From assembly GCA_029721515.1 (NCBI GenBank), contig CM056561.1:14422565-14486564 (forward strand): a stretch of DNA of 64,000 nucleotides, read 5' to 3'. The notes under the pieces were generated by a model. That model was not told the DNA's origin. It saw only the letters and a program-made list of their open reading frames with translations, and did no database searches. A program made the position numbers and the translations under genes. Origin of the DNA: Synanceia verrucosa. Lineage: Eukaryota > Chordata > Actinopteri > Perciformes > Synanceiidae. Of the stretch, positions 52,287 through 63,132 are shown piece after piece; position 1 is the stretch's first letter; the number at the start of each line of letters is the position of its first letter.

Positions 52287-54806
52287 ATGTCAGTCCAGTT
52301 GCGAGTCATCATTGAAGAACATCATATACAGAAGCTGAAGGTTCCAACAGGAATCCCTGATACAGTGGAAGCTCTTATTTCACTAATAATGGGAAAATTC
52401 CAGTTATATGGGGAATTTGGACTATTGTATGAAGACAAAGATTTTGGGAACCAGTTTTTCAGTCACCTCAACAGCCGACCTACATGACAAGGCCACTGTG
52501 AAAATTATGTGAAAAGAGCCTCTGATCACCCTAGACTTGCATCCACTAGATGAATCAGGACTGTCATCTACACTGAGTTCAACAGACACCTACTTTGCTG
52601 ACAACAGTTCAGTGGACACCATTCTTCTCCCTGTCTCATGCCGCTCTGCTCCATGGCCAGTGCCGTTTACAATCCCAACATTGAGTCCTCGCAGAGGCAA
52701 ACAAGACATATCATGCCTCTGGAACATACTTCCATGATGCAAGTGTTAAATCAGCTATAATGCAAGACATTGCCGAAGCCATTTTCTTTTATGTAGCCTA
52801 CCCTTCAGGTCTGTAAATAGCCTCAGTGGGTGAAGCCCTTGTTGAGAAGTTTCCACGCCTTAAGGAACCAGGGTCCTTTGCAGGGATGTATGGTTGGCAG
52901 CAATGCCTCAAGTACAAGATGCACAATTACCGTGCCAAGCTGAAGTCATAAAAATATGCCTATCCTGAAATTGTAGTAAACACATTGAAGATGATGCAGT
53001 TGGCTGAAGCAGCCCCAGCCAAAAATGTGAAAAGGACAAAGAAAGCAGAAGCAAATTATCTCCCTCCACATCATGTTGGAGAAAATGAGGACACATTGGA
53101 GAAGGAGAGATTTGAGCTGATCGATGAAAGAACAACAACAACACCAACAACAATCAGAGAAAAAATGTCTAAAACCTTTTCAGTTCGAAGAGTGGAGGTG
53201 GTGACCCTCAGACCAGCAGTCAGTATCTTTAAAGAGAGGTGGTCTGGATTATTCATTGAGGCTCAAGTAAGAATCATGTTTGTATTAATTTTTTTCATGA
53301 AGATCATCTCTGTCTACCTAAACCTGTCTACCTAAAGTTTTGGACCATTTCTATACAATAACTAGAACTGAGACAGTTGTGAGCATTGATCATGTTCTCC
53401 CTTTATTCATTTACCATATCAAAGAGGCGTTTCGATGAATAACCACAATTTCCCTGGAAGAGGCATTCATGCTCAAGCTTGACGGGTACACACCATGCCT
53501 TCTGCAGCTGATGCATGCCAAAGGAGGAGCGACTGGTACCAGGACGCAACATCTCCTGAACACTGATACCATAGACCATAGTATTATGTTGGAAAAGATT
53601 GAAAGGTATGGTGTCAGAGGTGTGGGACTGGATTGGCATAAAAGCTACATCAGTCATAGGAGTCAGTATGTACAGGTGGGGGATGCCATGCCAAGCCAGC
53701 TGACATTACGTGTGTAGTGCCACAGGGTTCGATAGTTGGACCAAAATTATTCATAATGTATATAAACAACATCTGTAAAGTGTCCAATATTTTGCAATAT
53801 GTAATTTTTGCTGACAATACTACTATTCTCTGTGCAGATGACTGCTTATAGAGGCTAATGGACAAGGTGGCAGTAGAACTAGGGAAACGTTATCCTTGAA
53901 TTTGAATAAAACCAAATTTATGATTTTGGGAAATTGTAAAACCCATCTAACAACTGAGGTAGGATTAAGCACAGAAAGGGTGGACTTAGGAAGAGTATAC
54001 GAAAACACCTTCTTGGGGGTAATAATTGATCATGAAGTCAGTTGGAAACTGCAGGTGAATCAAGTAAAATCCAAAATTTCCATAGGCATCTGAATGTTGA
54101 ACAAAGTCAGTTATGTCAGAACTGTCAGGTATGTTATTTAATGACTGATAGACTGGTGCAACAAACAATTCAGAATACCTACATTTTAGGTGCACATTAC
54201 ACATTACATGGGTTGTTGACATTCATTTCCAATTTTCTGTTTACTTTCACACTGACTTATATTAAGTTACATTCATTCAACAATGATTACATTCATAAAT
54301 GTTTCATTATGGTATAATGGGCTCAAGCCTTAAGGTAAGTTTTGCTTTTAATTTGTCAACCACTAGTATGTAAGTGCTGATGAGTAAAAACAACTCTGCT
54401 AATGTTGAAATAAATGGCTTGTCCAAAAAAAACTTAAGTGTATTTGAACAGCATCTTGTCAATATGCTTAAAGTGTGTATTCTTTTTATTTTGTTCTTTT
54501 TAACATGGAGGACACACGTGAGGTATACTTGGACCAAACCATGAAGGTGCTTGTGATCCACAGTTCCACGGCTGAGGAGGATCCAGCAGATGTCTCTATT
54601 GTAATAGAGGGCAACCAAGTGCTGAATGCATGTGGAAACCGAACCAAAGCATGTGTGGTATTGATGGGACTGATCTATGCCCTGAACCTTAAGTATCCCA
54701 AGAAAATAAAATACACCTTTGAAGTGTTCCAAAAACTTTTTTAGAGCTTGATGGAGCAAAGCTGTTCAAGAAGATCCAAAGTCTCAAAAGCAAGTTAATG
54801 GAATGA
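52287..54806 (+). pseudogene. SAMD3-like protein relic, interrupted by a LINE
   Basis: Starts at ATG 52287 (MSVQLRVIIEEHHIQKLKV), continues GLLYEDKDFGNQFF, and after shifts FPRLKEPGSFAGMYGWQQCL, KYKMHNYRAKLKS, PAKNVKRTKKAEANYLPPHH, and KTFSVRRVEVV...FKERW (near 53160-53245). An apparent donor GTAAGA follows at 53267, and homology resumes near 53425 (ITTISLEEAFMLKLDGYTP), so an intron seems retained, arguing against an mRNA retrocopy. A LINE fragment interrupts at about 53560. The C-terminus resumes at 54505 (MEDTREVYLDQTMKVLVIHS, DVSIVIEGNQVLN, GLIYALNLKYPKK). At least five disruptions. Confidence 0.68.
53560..54130 (+). pseudogene. LINE reverse transcriptase fragment in the SAMD3-like relic
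   Basis: Reads DTIDHSIMLEKIERYGVRGV, SYISHRSQYVQVGDAMPSQL, then in other frames a GP.LFIMYINNI-like stretch, FADDTTI-like sequence near 53810, LNLNKTKFMILGN and SWKLQVNQVKSKIS. These are palm and thumb motifs of a jockey/CR1-group LINE. Several shifts; neither end of the LINE is evident. Confidence 0.7.
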
Positions 54807-54830
54807 CCTGTTTGTATCCAAGTTCAGGCA

Positions 54831-55260
54831 CAGATGAAGTGTTTCCTTCTTTATCTCATAAGACCTTTGGGTTCATATAATTTTGGGAACTGCAACTGAT
54901 GTCTGATGTTTATACTGGTGTTGAGTGATGCTCACTGTGAATTGCCATGAGCCAAACTGATCTCCCAAAGCAGTGTGTTGTTGATAATTTTCTACATTCA
55001 AACAAGGATAGGTCTACTAAATGGATCTTGGATCACAATTTCTCAGACGACAGAGCTTCTTGGGCATAAAAAACAACTTTATCACAAAAAACATTTTCAC
55101 TGTATTTAGCTAACATCATTTCAGTATCATATCAGCACAGAAGAAAGTGTAAATGAGTACAAGTCAGTTGAAGTCACACTACCATTTTCTTTTAATTTTA
55201 GAAGCAGACTAATTGCTATAAAAGTCAGACACATGCTTGAAATCATAATCTTCTTGTGTT
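54831..55260. other. no recognisable feature
   Basis: Spacer after the SAMD3-like relic. Confidence 0.4.
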
Positions 55261-55264
55261 AGCA

Positions 55265-55572
55265 GTGGTTACTGCCAAAGAAACCTGTGCAGCAATCATT
55301 GCATTTCATCAAAATGGCTTCACGTGCAAGGAAATAGCTGCTAAGAATATCACACCTGAAAGAACCATTTAACAAATCATAAAAAAAAAAAAAAAAAAAA
55401 AAAACTTCAAGGAGAGAGGTTCATCTGCAGCCAAGAAGGCTTCAGGATGTCTCAGAGTGTCCAGTAAGGAGCAGGCCTGTCTCCTTTTCAGGAGTCAGCT
55501 AGCAAATGATGTTGCCATCAGTGCAGAGCTTGCTCAAGATTGCCAGCAGGCAAGTGTGACTGCATCTGCACA
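55265..55572 (+). pseudogene. Tc1-like transposase N-terminal fragment (third Tc1 family)
   Basis: Reads KETCAAIIAFHQNGFTCKEI and AAKNITPERTI, a helix-turn-helix, then after a 25-nt poly-A (55379-55403) that breaks the frame NFKERGSSAAKKASGCLRVS and SQLANDVAISAELAQDCQQA. It resembles the paired-type DNA-binding domain of a Tc1 family distinct from the others here. The catalytic part is absent; a SINE follows. Confidence 0.65.
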
Positions 55573-55579
55573 CACAGTG

Positions 55580-55823
55580 AGGAGACTGGAGACAACCACT
55601 GACACTCACATTCACTCCTACGGTAAATTTAAATTAGCCAGCTAACCTAATCCCCATGCATGTTTTTGGATGGTGGGAGGAAGCGAAGAACCCACCGGAG
55701 AGAACCCACGCAGACACGGGGAGAACATGCAAACTCCACACAGAAAGGCCCCAGGCCCGGGATTTGAACCCAGCACCTTCTTGCTGTGAACAGTGCTAAT
55801 CACTACACCACCGTGCCGTCCAC
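55580..55823 (-). mobile_element. tRNA-derived SINE, tail-truncated
   Basis: The shared SINE body (GGAGAACATGCAAACTCCAC) and, at the right, the reverse of the tRNA-like head (TTTGAACC, CACTACACCACCGTGCCG). The tail part present in other copies is missing at the left. Confidence 0.82.
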
Positions 55824-56482
55824 CATAAAAACATGTGGGGGAAAAATCTCACAAAACCCAAGCAACAAAATTTGCGAAACACAAAACTTTTGGACTTATT
55901 TAAATAGGGAAAACGTGGAAGTGCTTGGGCACAACTTCAACTCTGTTTGGACCCCAAGGAAAGTACTGGGCTATGCTAAATGCTAACAAAATAGCACCGC
56001 ACACCAGAGTGATTGAGTGCACACGCAAAGAAGAGAGCGGTATCTATCAACTCGTCTAAGATCAGGGAACATTATATTTCAGTATAAAACAATGGTGGTG
56101 TGTTCATTTAAAATCAAAGGGACATTTGAGTTGCAGAAAATTCTGTTTTATGTGCTTCTTTATTTTTATTTTGTAATTTATTTCAGCAATCTTAAATAAC
56201 TAAAACTCACATTTGAATTGTTCCCAAAAAACAATATGTAATCCAATTTTCCAATTTTCAGTTAAAACAATTTGTAATGGAGTGGCCATAGGACTCTGTG
56301 TTTGGAAAAGAACTAAACAAAATTGGAATCCACAGTTGTAAATGAAACTTTTATTTCAGTTAAATATGCTGAGTTAAGAGGGTGCTTTTGTAGCTCATCT
56401 TTATTTTCTAACCATTTGGTTAATAAAGTTTTTTGACATACACACTACGTTTCCTGTGTCATGTATTTTTTATGTAAAGCTA
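55824..56482. other. no recognisable feature
   Basis: AT-rich spacer. Confidence 0.4.
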
Positions 56483-56588
56483 AGCTTACCTGAAAAAAGT
56501 AATGGCTAATTTGTCATATTGATCAATTATTAATGAGCTTACCTGAAAAAAGTAATGGCTAATTTGTCATATTGATCAATTATTAATG
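56483..56588. repeat. perfect 53-bp tandem duplication
   Basis: AGCTTACCTGAAAAAAGTAA...ATTATTAATG occurs twice head to tail with no difference (56483-56535 and 56536-56588), so it is recent. Confidence 0.95.
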
Positions 56589-56857
56589 ATAAATATTAAG
56601 TATATTAATAATCGCCTACTACCAAATGCATACAGTCAAGAGTTAATATCACTCACTTTTTATAACTAATCAGTTGTGTAATATATTTAGAATTGTTAGG
56701 TAGACTACATATTTTTTTGTGTTCTAATTGTTACATTTGGTTACTTCTTACTCAAAAGATGGGGTAAAGTGTAGCCAAACAAACTGAGTGCAAATTGCGT
56801 TACCAAATGCGTTACCTCACATTTATTGAGTAAATTCTATAGGTTGATTTTTACAGT

Positions 56858-57575
56858 CAGCTTGATGATGCTCTTCATCCCCTTGGACACTTTCACACAT
56901 CTCTATATGTATTAACAATTGTTATATGGAGTTGGACACTTTCATGTATTAACTGTTGTTATCCATCCATTATCTACCGCTTATCCTCATAGGGTCGCGG
57001 GGGGGCTGGAGCCTATCCCAGCTGTCTTAAGGCGGAAGGCAGGGTACACCCTGGACAAGTCGCCACCTCATCGCAGGGCACATAGAGACAGACAACCATT
57101 CACACCTACGGTGTGCCAATGTTAATTAGCCAATTAACCTAATCCCCATGTTTTTGGATGGTGGGAGGAAGCCCAGAGTACCCGGTGAGAACCCACACAG
57201 ACACGGGGAGAACATGCAAACTCCACACAGAAAGGTCCCGGGCCCGGGATTCGAACCCGGTACCTTCTTGCTGTGAGGCGACAGTGCTAACCACTACACC
57301 ACCGTGCCCGCCCAACTGTTGTTATATGGAGTGTTAATGTGTTTTTCATTGCTGTTATTCTGCACACATGGCATCTACTGCATCCTGGAAGAGGGATACC
57401 CTCTGCTCTTCCTGAGGTTTCATCTATTTCTTTTTCCCTATTAAAAGGGTTTTTTGGGGATTGAGGGTTGCTTGTAAAGGTACATATCCTGTACAGATTG
57501 TAAAGCCCTCTGAGGCAAATTCGTAATTTGTCATGTTGGGCTATACAAAGGAACTTGACATGACTTTATATGGAT
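56858..57575 (+). repeat. LINE/SINE 3' tail repeat, second copy, split by a SINE
   Basis: Homologous to 19705-20116 (shared CAGCTTGATGATGCTCTTCA-type start and TTGGGCTATACAAA end). A SINE at 56963-57313 interrupts it. Confidence 0.75.
56963..57313 (-). mobile_element. tRNA-derived SINE, full length
   Basis: 351 bp flanked by a perfect 12-bp duplication AACTGTTGTTAT (56951-56962 and 57314-57325). Reverse of the head at the right: GTGCTAACCACTACACCACC with GGATTCGAACCCGG (a good box B on the minus strand). Tail CCATCCATTATC at the left. Best preserved of the four copies. Confidence 0.92.
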
Positions 57576-58500
57576 TTTCTACCCAATCAAGTGATGTATA
57601 TCATGTATATGCTACTCTCACAACATGTTCGAGATTCAGCTGCTCTTACATAACATTAGATAAAATACTAAGACAAGGAAAAGTCTGCAAAGTTGTCTAT
57701 GCCTGTGTGAGCCGGCCGAATTAGGCTTATAAATCTGGCCAAAATCTATGCAGTACTGCTAGTTCCACAAAGATGGTGATGACACAGGGCTGCCCCTGAC
57801 CAAATTGGAACATGCACATCCATTGCACATATGCACAAATACGTCGCCTCGTGCAAAATGTGGCCCCTCATGAAGGATGAGGCCGCACAGCACATGTTGT
57901 GCATTTTGGGAGGGGCGTCACTGACTTGATATATTCCAGTTTTTACCCAAAATCACCAGGAGCATCTCTTGGAGAACATAATCCTAAATGTTCCAATTCA
58001 TCAAGACCTAGGACTGTAACAATGACACAATGAGGGAAAAAAAAAAAACAGCAAACTTTCAGGTTGTTAAAACTCTGAGCTTATCCATTTGGCATCAAGG
58101 CCCTTTTGCTCTGCACCCACATTAGTCCAATCCCTTATCGGTCTCACGATCCAGACACACTCAGGTCTGGGCAGCAGAGGGAACATTGAGTTTTATATCA
58201 ATCAATACTATGTCCCCAACATTTTGCTGTTCCTGGCACCCCAAGGAGGATTATAAAATGCTTGGCCAGATCATCTCTCCCCCTATAATTTTTTTTTTAC
58301 CTGGGAACTTCGGGCTGAATTGACGAAATTTTTTAGTGGGGACCAAAACACACAATGTTGTGTTCTATGAGGTAATGTGGGGGCAGCTCCATTTCCATAA
58401 CAGTAAATTCACAACTGAGTCAGTTTGAGTCATCCAGCTATGACTGCTCTTTAAATGACTTGGTTAAAAAAAAAAAAACTGCCTTCTACTTAACAAGACA
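57576..58500. other. no clear gene; possible Harbinger-type remnant at 57690-57920
   Basis: AAATACGTCGCC, CGTGCAAAATGTGGCCCCTCAT and similar phrases resemble Harbinger ends elsewhere in the window. Poly-A runs at 58038-58049 and 58466-58478. No coding evidence. Confidence 0.35.
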
Positions 58501-58508
58501 AGACATAC

Positions 58509-59935
58509 ATGGACGAGGGCGGAGAATACGGATTTCTTGGAATGCTACTATACAAGCAATCCCAGTGGATATATGGCACGAATGTGCTTCGAAAACCACA
58601 ATCAAGGTTAGCTGTTAGTTCCAACATCCGTAACCATAAACTGCTATCACAACTAGAAATTGATGAAATACTGCAACGGTGCTACGGCAAGGGGGAGCCA
58701 GGATGACAAGTCAGCGGGGGGATGTCACCCCCACAATCCAAGATTGGGTTCCAAGCCCCAGTAGACAGCCTCAACACAAGAACTGCTGACCTGAGAAGGA
58801 TGATCGTGAACCAACTGGAAACCTGGAGCCTCCGACAACTACCGAAGCTGAATTTTCAAGTACCTTCAGAAGATCTGCTAGAAGATGTGAATGCTGCAAT
58901 AAGAACAATCCCAACTGGGACCATCACTGAGGCCAATAAGCTGATAGTGCAACATTACTCCTTGAGATGCTAGGATACAAGATCAGTACCCTTGGCAAGA
59001 GGCAGTACCCTCCATGGAAGAGACGGTTGGAGGCCAAGATAAAGGCAACACAGAGAGAAGTCAAACAGCTAACAGAGCTGCAGAAAGGCAACATGGTGAA
59101 TAAAGGGGTTCCCAGGAAATACAACAAGCTGCCCATACCTGAAGCACTCGAAACTGCCAAACAGAGGCAGAAGAGATACACTAAGGAGTTAGAGGCCAGA
59201 ACTCAAGAACTGGACAGCACCGGGCCCCGCTATGATCCATACATACTGGATTAAGAAGTTGACGGCACTCCACGAACTAGCTGCTAAGGGATGGGACCCA
59301 CCCAGGGTGGCGAACTGAAGGCAGGACAGTCCTCATCATGAAGGACCCCCAGAAGGGACCCATCCCATCCAACTATCGGCCAATAACCTGTCTCTGTACA
59401 ACATGGAAGCTCCTGTGAGGCAATACATGAGCGGGCACAGAAAGGAGTTGACATTAACACCAGACGAGCCAAACACCAGCTGCTGGTCGACAGAGCGGTC
59501 CACAGAGACTGTGAGAATCGACAGACCAACCTGTGCACTGCCTGGATGGAGTACAAGAAAGCCGCACTTTTAAATTTAATGCCACACACATGGATACTGG
59601 AATGTCTGGAACTGTACAACAGGACACTAAGAGCCTTCATCAAGAAATCCATGGGAATGTGGAAGATGACCCTAGAGGCCAACTCAAAGCCAATCGCCCA
59701 AGTCAGCATCAAATGTGGAATATACCAAGGGGATGCACCATCACCATTGCTGTTCTGCATAGGTCTGAACCCCCTCACAAAGAGCGGCTTCGGATACCAA
59801 TCCCGAAGTGGGCAACAATCAGCCACCTGCTCTGCATTGATGACATCAAGCTGTATGCCAGGAATGAGCGAGAAATCGACTCACTGATCCACACCACCAG
59901 GATCTACAGCGAAGAGTGGTTAATGTTGTGAAACG
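58509..59935 (+). pseudogene. non-LTR retrotransposon (R2/NeSL-group-like) fragment
   Basis: Frame fragments in order: a DLRRMIVNQLETW region (58780), PPWKRRLEAKIKATQREVKQ and LTELQKGN (59000-59100), then YRPITCLCTTWKLL (near 59380), SMPHTWILECLELYN-like (59580), IAQVSIKCGIYQGDAPSPLL and FCIGLNPL (59690-59780; the QGD.LSPLLF box), and HLLCIDDIKLYARNEREIDS (near 59830; catalytic Asp pair as IDD). The arrangement matches a fish retrotransposon of the site-specific R2/NeSL-like group; exact clade unsure. Large deletions and shifts; neither end visible. Confidence 0.65.
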
Positions 59936-61900
59936 GAAATACTTTGTTAGATTTAGACAACAAAACGGCCTGGTTGTTGTAGGGGAGATAATGAAAGAAT
60001 GCTCTGCCTTGCCACTAGCTGTGAAATTTCATGCCGGTTTGTCGACCAGAACACCACTTAAGGCTGATTTTTTTTCTTTAAAAAGACAAACTTCATACCA
60101 TCAAGAATGACATTTTTTTGAATATGTAATAACAATGACTTAGTTCACCAGCCAATGGGGAACAAGCTGATAACAACTGAAAGGAGATCCACTTGATCGA
60201 AGCAGGGAACTTTACAAGAGCCTGAGTTTCAATTTTTGAATGCACCATGATGTTCCTGGTGCCCATATTCTTTATTGTACAGTGTGATGTAAACATGCAA
60301 TTGATTTTAAGTAGAAATTGCACAACCCTGATTGAAATCAGCCAACAGTTTGCAGAGACACTTGTCGTTCTGTGACATGTTTGTTGTTTACTTACACAAG
60401 GAGAGCAAAATGTTGCGACAATGGTGACTTCAGGGAAGCAGGACGATTTTCCAGTTCAGTTTTTTCCTTCATCTATCTGTCATGTATATGTAGCACTGCA
60501 TGTCATCTCTGTTGCAGCATTTCTTGTATGAAAGGTGCTATACATGTGCTAGATACATTGTCACATGATAACGTTGTTATTGAAGTCATTAAATTGCTAT
60601 CTCTTGAATACTTTGATGCCTTAAACTTTTATTAAAACACAATCTTCTTTCCACATTTTTGCACTAAAACCAGTCAGAGACTGCTTCAGCTTTTATGCCA
60701 GTGAATAAGCTGACATGGTGTTATTGAAATCTTAGTTGATAATGTTATTCACAAGCCTCAAGGCTAACAAGTAGTGGGCTTAAGAAGCCTTTCAATTCGA
60801 CAGGTATTCAGACTTTGGGGAGATGGGGACAGGTTGGATTAGATGGGATAGTCTGTTGCCTAAGCAACTGCTACACTCCACTGTGTTCGAAGAGGTTGCT
60901 TTATCTGTGAGGATTACACTGGATGCAGGTAGAAGAAGAAAAAAAAGCTGTTTGCCTGGAGTCAAACAGTTCAGTTCCGAGGCCAATAGCTGTGTCAGTG
61001 CAGGGCTAAATCCTCACTTGGTTGAAACAACAAACAAAAGAATAGAGTCTGTCAACAAGGTATGAAAGCAAAGTCAAGTGAATCAAAGAAAGGGTGACAA
61101 AGAAGAGGGAGGAAAGATAAGAAGCGTAAAATGAGGCTGATGTATGCTAAATCCAAAATTATCCTGAAACAGCGGCCCTGCGTACCAAAGCTCTATGTAG
61201 GTGAAAAGTGGCTGGATCTGATTTTTTTTTCCAGCTGACAAGTGCAAACAGTAAAACCATGTGGGATGTGTCACAATCCCAAAGCGTACCTCATGGGTTT
61301 TCCTCGGTGAGGTGACATTTGTTAAAATTATTTATTCACGTCTTTGTTTCATCGTGTGATGCACCTACATTGCAGCAGCTCTGGCCTATCTTGTGTGGTT
61401 GTGGTGGTTTATCATTAAGGAGATTATGGAAGTTGTGTGATAACAGGGGGACAGAAAGGCAACACAACAACTTTCTACTCTGACACAGGACTGAATTTCT
61501 GTAGAAAAATAAAAAATCACACTTTCCAAGAATATCATTCTCTGATGTCCATCAGATTAAACCTCCATGAATCCATATATGTCACAAAACAGAGAGACCC
61601 CTATCAACTGCAGCAGATGTCTGGGAATCATCACATTTTCCATTATGAAAGTAATGCAGTGATAGTGCGGCGGCACATTGCAAACAGGTCCACAACATAG
61701 CTCACAGAAACCATTTTGACATTATTACTTGCTATAAATAGAGAGAGAAATAAACATGACATTGACACTGGGTTTGACATTTAGGCAAGTGTTGCAAATG
61801 AAGATTTTATCTTCATTGGCTGTTGTGATTAAAAGATAGTTGGGCCTTAAGTGTGGCACACTTGATGCAAATAAAGCATAATCATTTAGGGTTGAACATA
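59936..61900. other. no recognisable gene or repeat
   Basis: Nearly 2 kb of apparently single-copy DNA with only short open frames and no obvious exon signals. Confidence 0.4.
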
Positions 61901-63132
61901 CACTATATTGCCAAAAGTATTTGCTCATCTGCCTTGACTCGCATATGAACTGAAGTTACATCCTATTCCTAATCCATAGGGTTCAATATGACGTCGGTCC
62001 ACCCTTTGCAGCTATAACAGCTTCAACTCCTCTGGGAAGGCTGTCTACAAGGTTTAGGAGTGTGTTTATGGGAATATTTGACCATTCTTCCAGAGGCGTA
62101 TTTGTAAGGTCACACACTGATGTTAGACGAGAAGGCCTGGCTCTCAGTCTCTGCTCTAATTCATCCCAAAGGTGTGCTATCGGGTTGAGATCAGGACTCT
62201 GTGCAGGTCAGTCGAGTTCTTCCACACCAAACTCTGTCATCCATGTCTTTATGGACCTTGCTTTGTTCACTGGTGCACAGTCATGTTGGAAGAGGAAGGG
62301 GCCAGCTCCAAACTGTTCCCACAAAGTTGGGAGCATGGAATTGCCCAAATGTCTTGGTATGCTGAAGCATTCAGAGTTCCTTTCACTGGAACTAAGGGGC
62401 CAATCCCAGCTCCTGAAAAACAACCCCACACCATAGTCCCCCTCCACCAAACTTTACACTTGGCACAATGCAGTCTGACAAGTATGGTTTACCAGACCCA
62501 GACTTGTCCATCAGATTGCCAGATGTAGAAGTGTGATTCGTCATTCCAGAAAACGCGTCTCCACTGCTCTAGAGTCCAGTGGTGACGTGCTTTACACCAC
62601 TGCATCCGATGCTTTGCATTGCACTTGATGTATGGCTTGGATGCAGCTGCTCGGCCATGTAAACCCATTCCATGAAGCACTCTGCACACTGTTCTTGAGC
62701 TAATCTGAAGGCCACATGAAGTTTGGAGGTCTGTAGCGACTGACTCTGCAGAAAGTTGGCGACCTCTTCGCACTATGTGCCTCAGCATCCACTGACCCCG
62801 CTCCGTCAGTTTACGTGGCCTACCACTTCGTGGCTGAGTTGCTGTTGTTCCCAAACACTTCCATGTTCTTATAATACAGCTGATAGTTGACTGTGGAATA
62901 TTTAGGAGCGAGGAAATTTCACGACTGGATTTGTTGCACAGGTGGCATCCTATCACAGTTCCACGCTGGAATTCAGTGAGCTCCTAAGAGCGACTCATTC
63001 TTTCACAAATGTTTGTAAAAACAGTCTGCATGTCTAGGTGCTTGATTTTATACACCTGTGGCCATGGAAGTGATTGGAACACCTGATTCTGATTATTTGG
63101 ATGGATGAGCGAATACTTTTGGCAATATAGTG
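61901..63132 (-). mobile_element. Tc1-like transposon, copy C (full length, inactive)
   Basis: 1232 bp with inverted ends CACTATATTGCCAAAAGTAT at both sides. Left flank is TA, right flank TT (one mutated duplication). Same family as copies A and B. Confidence 0.9.
61983..62998 (-). pseudogene. Tc1-like transposase, copy C (broken)
   Basis: ATG at 62998-62996; codon 5 is TAG where copy A has CAG. The DNA-binding half is otherwise open (SSREISSLLNIPQSTISCII, SGRPRKLTERGQ), through the first catalytic block WNDESHFYIW, to about 62489. Frameshifts follow. The distal half holds FQHDCAPVNKARSIKTWMTE with the second Asp. A TGA lies in the LDWPAQSP block, and the catalytic Glu position reads Ala (NPIAHLWDELE). 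It is dead, although it keeps the longest first half of the three copies. Confidence 0.87.

Noticed and set aside
57240..57310. Apparent tRNA gene on the minus strand
   Set aside because: The box A/B pattern is the head of a SINE with a 12-bp target duplication; no complete cloverleaf is formed.
60823..61065. 80-codon open frame in an otherwise empty region
   Set aside because: No motif and no flanking splice signals that I could defend.
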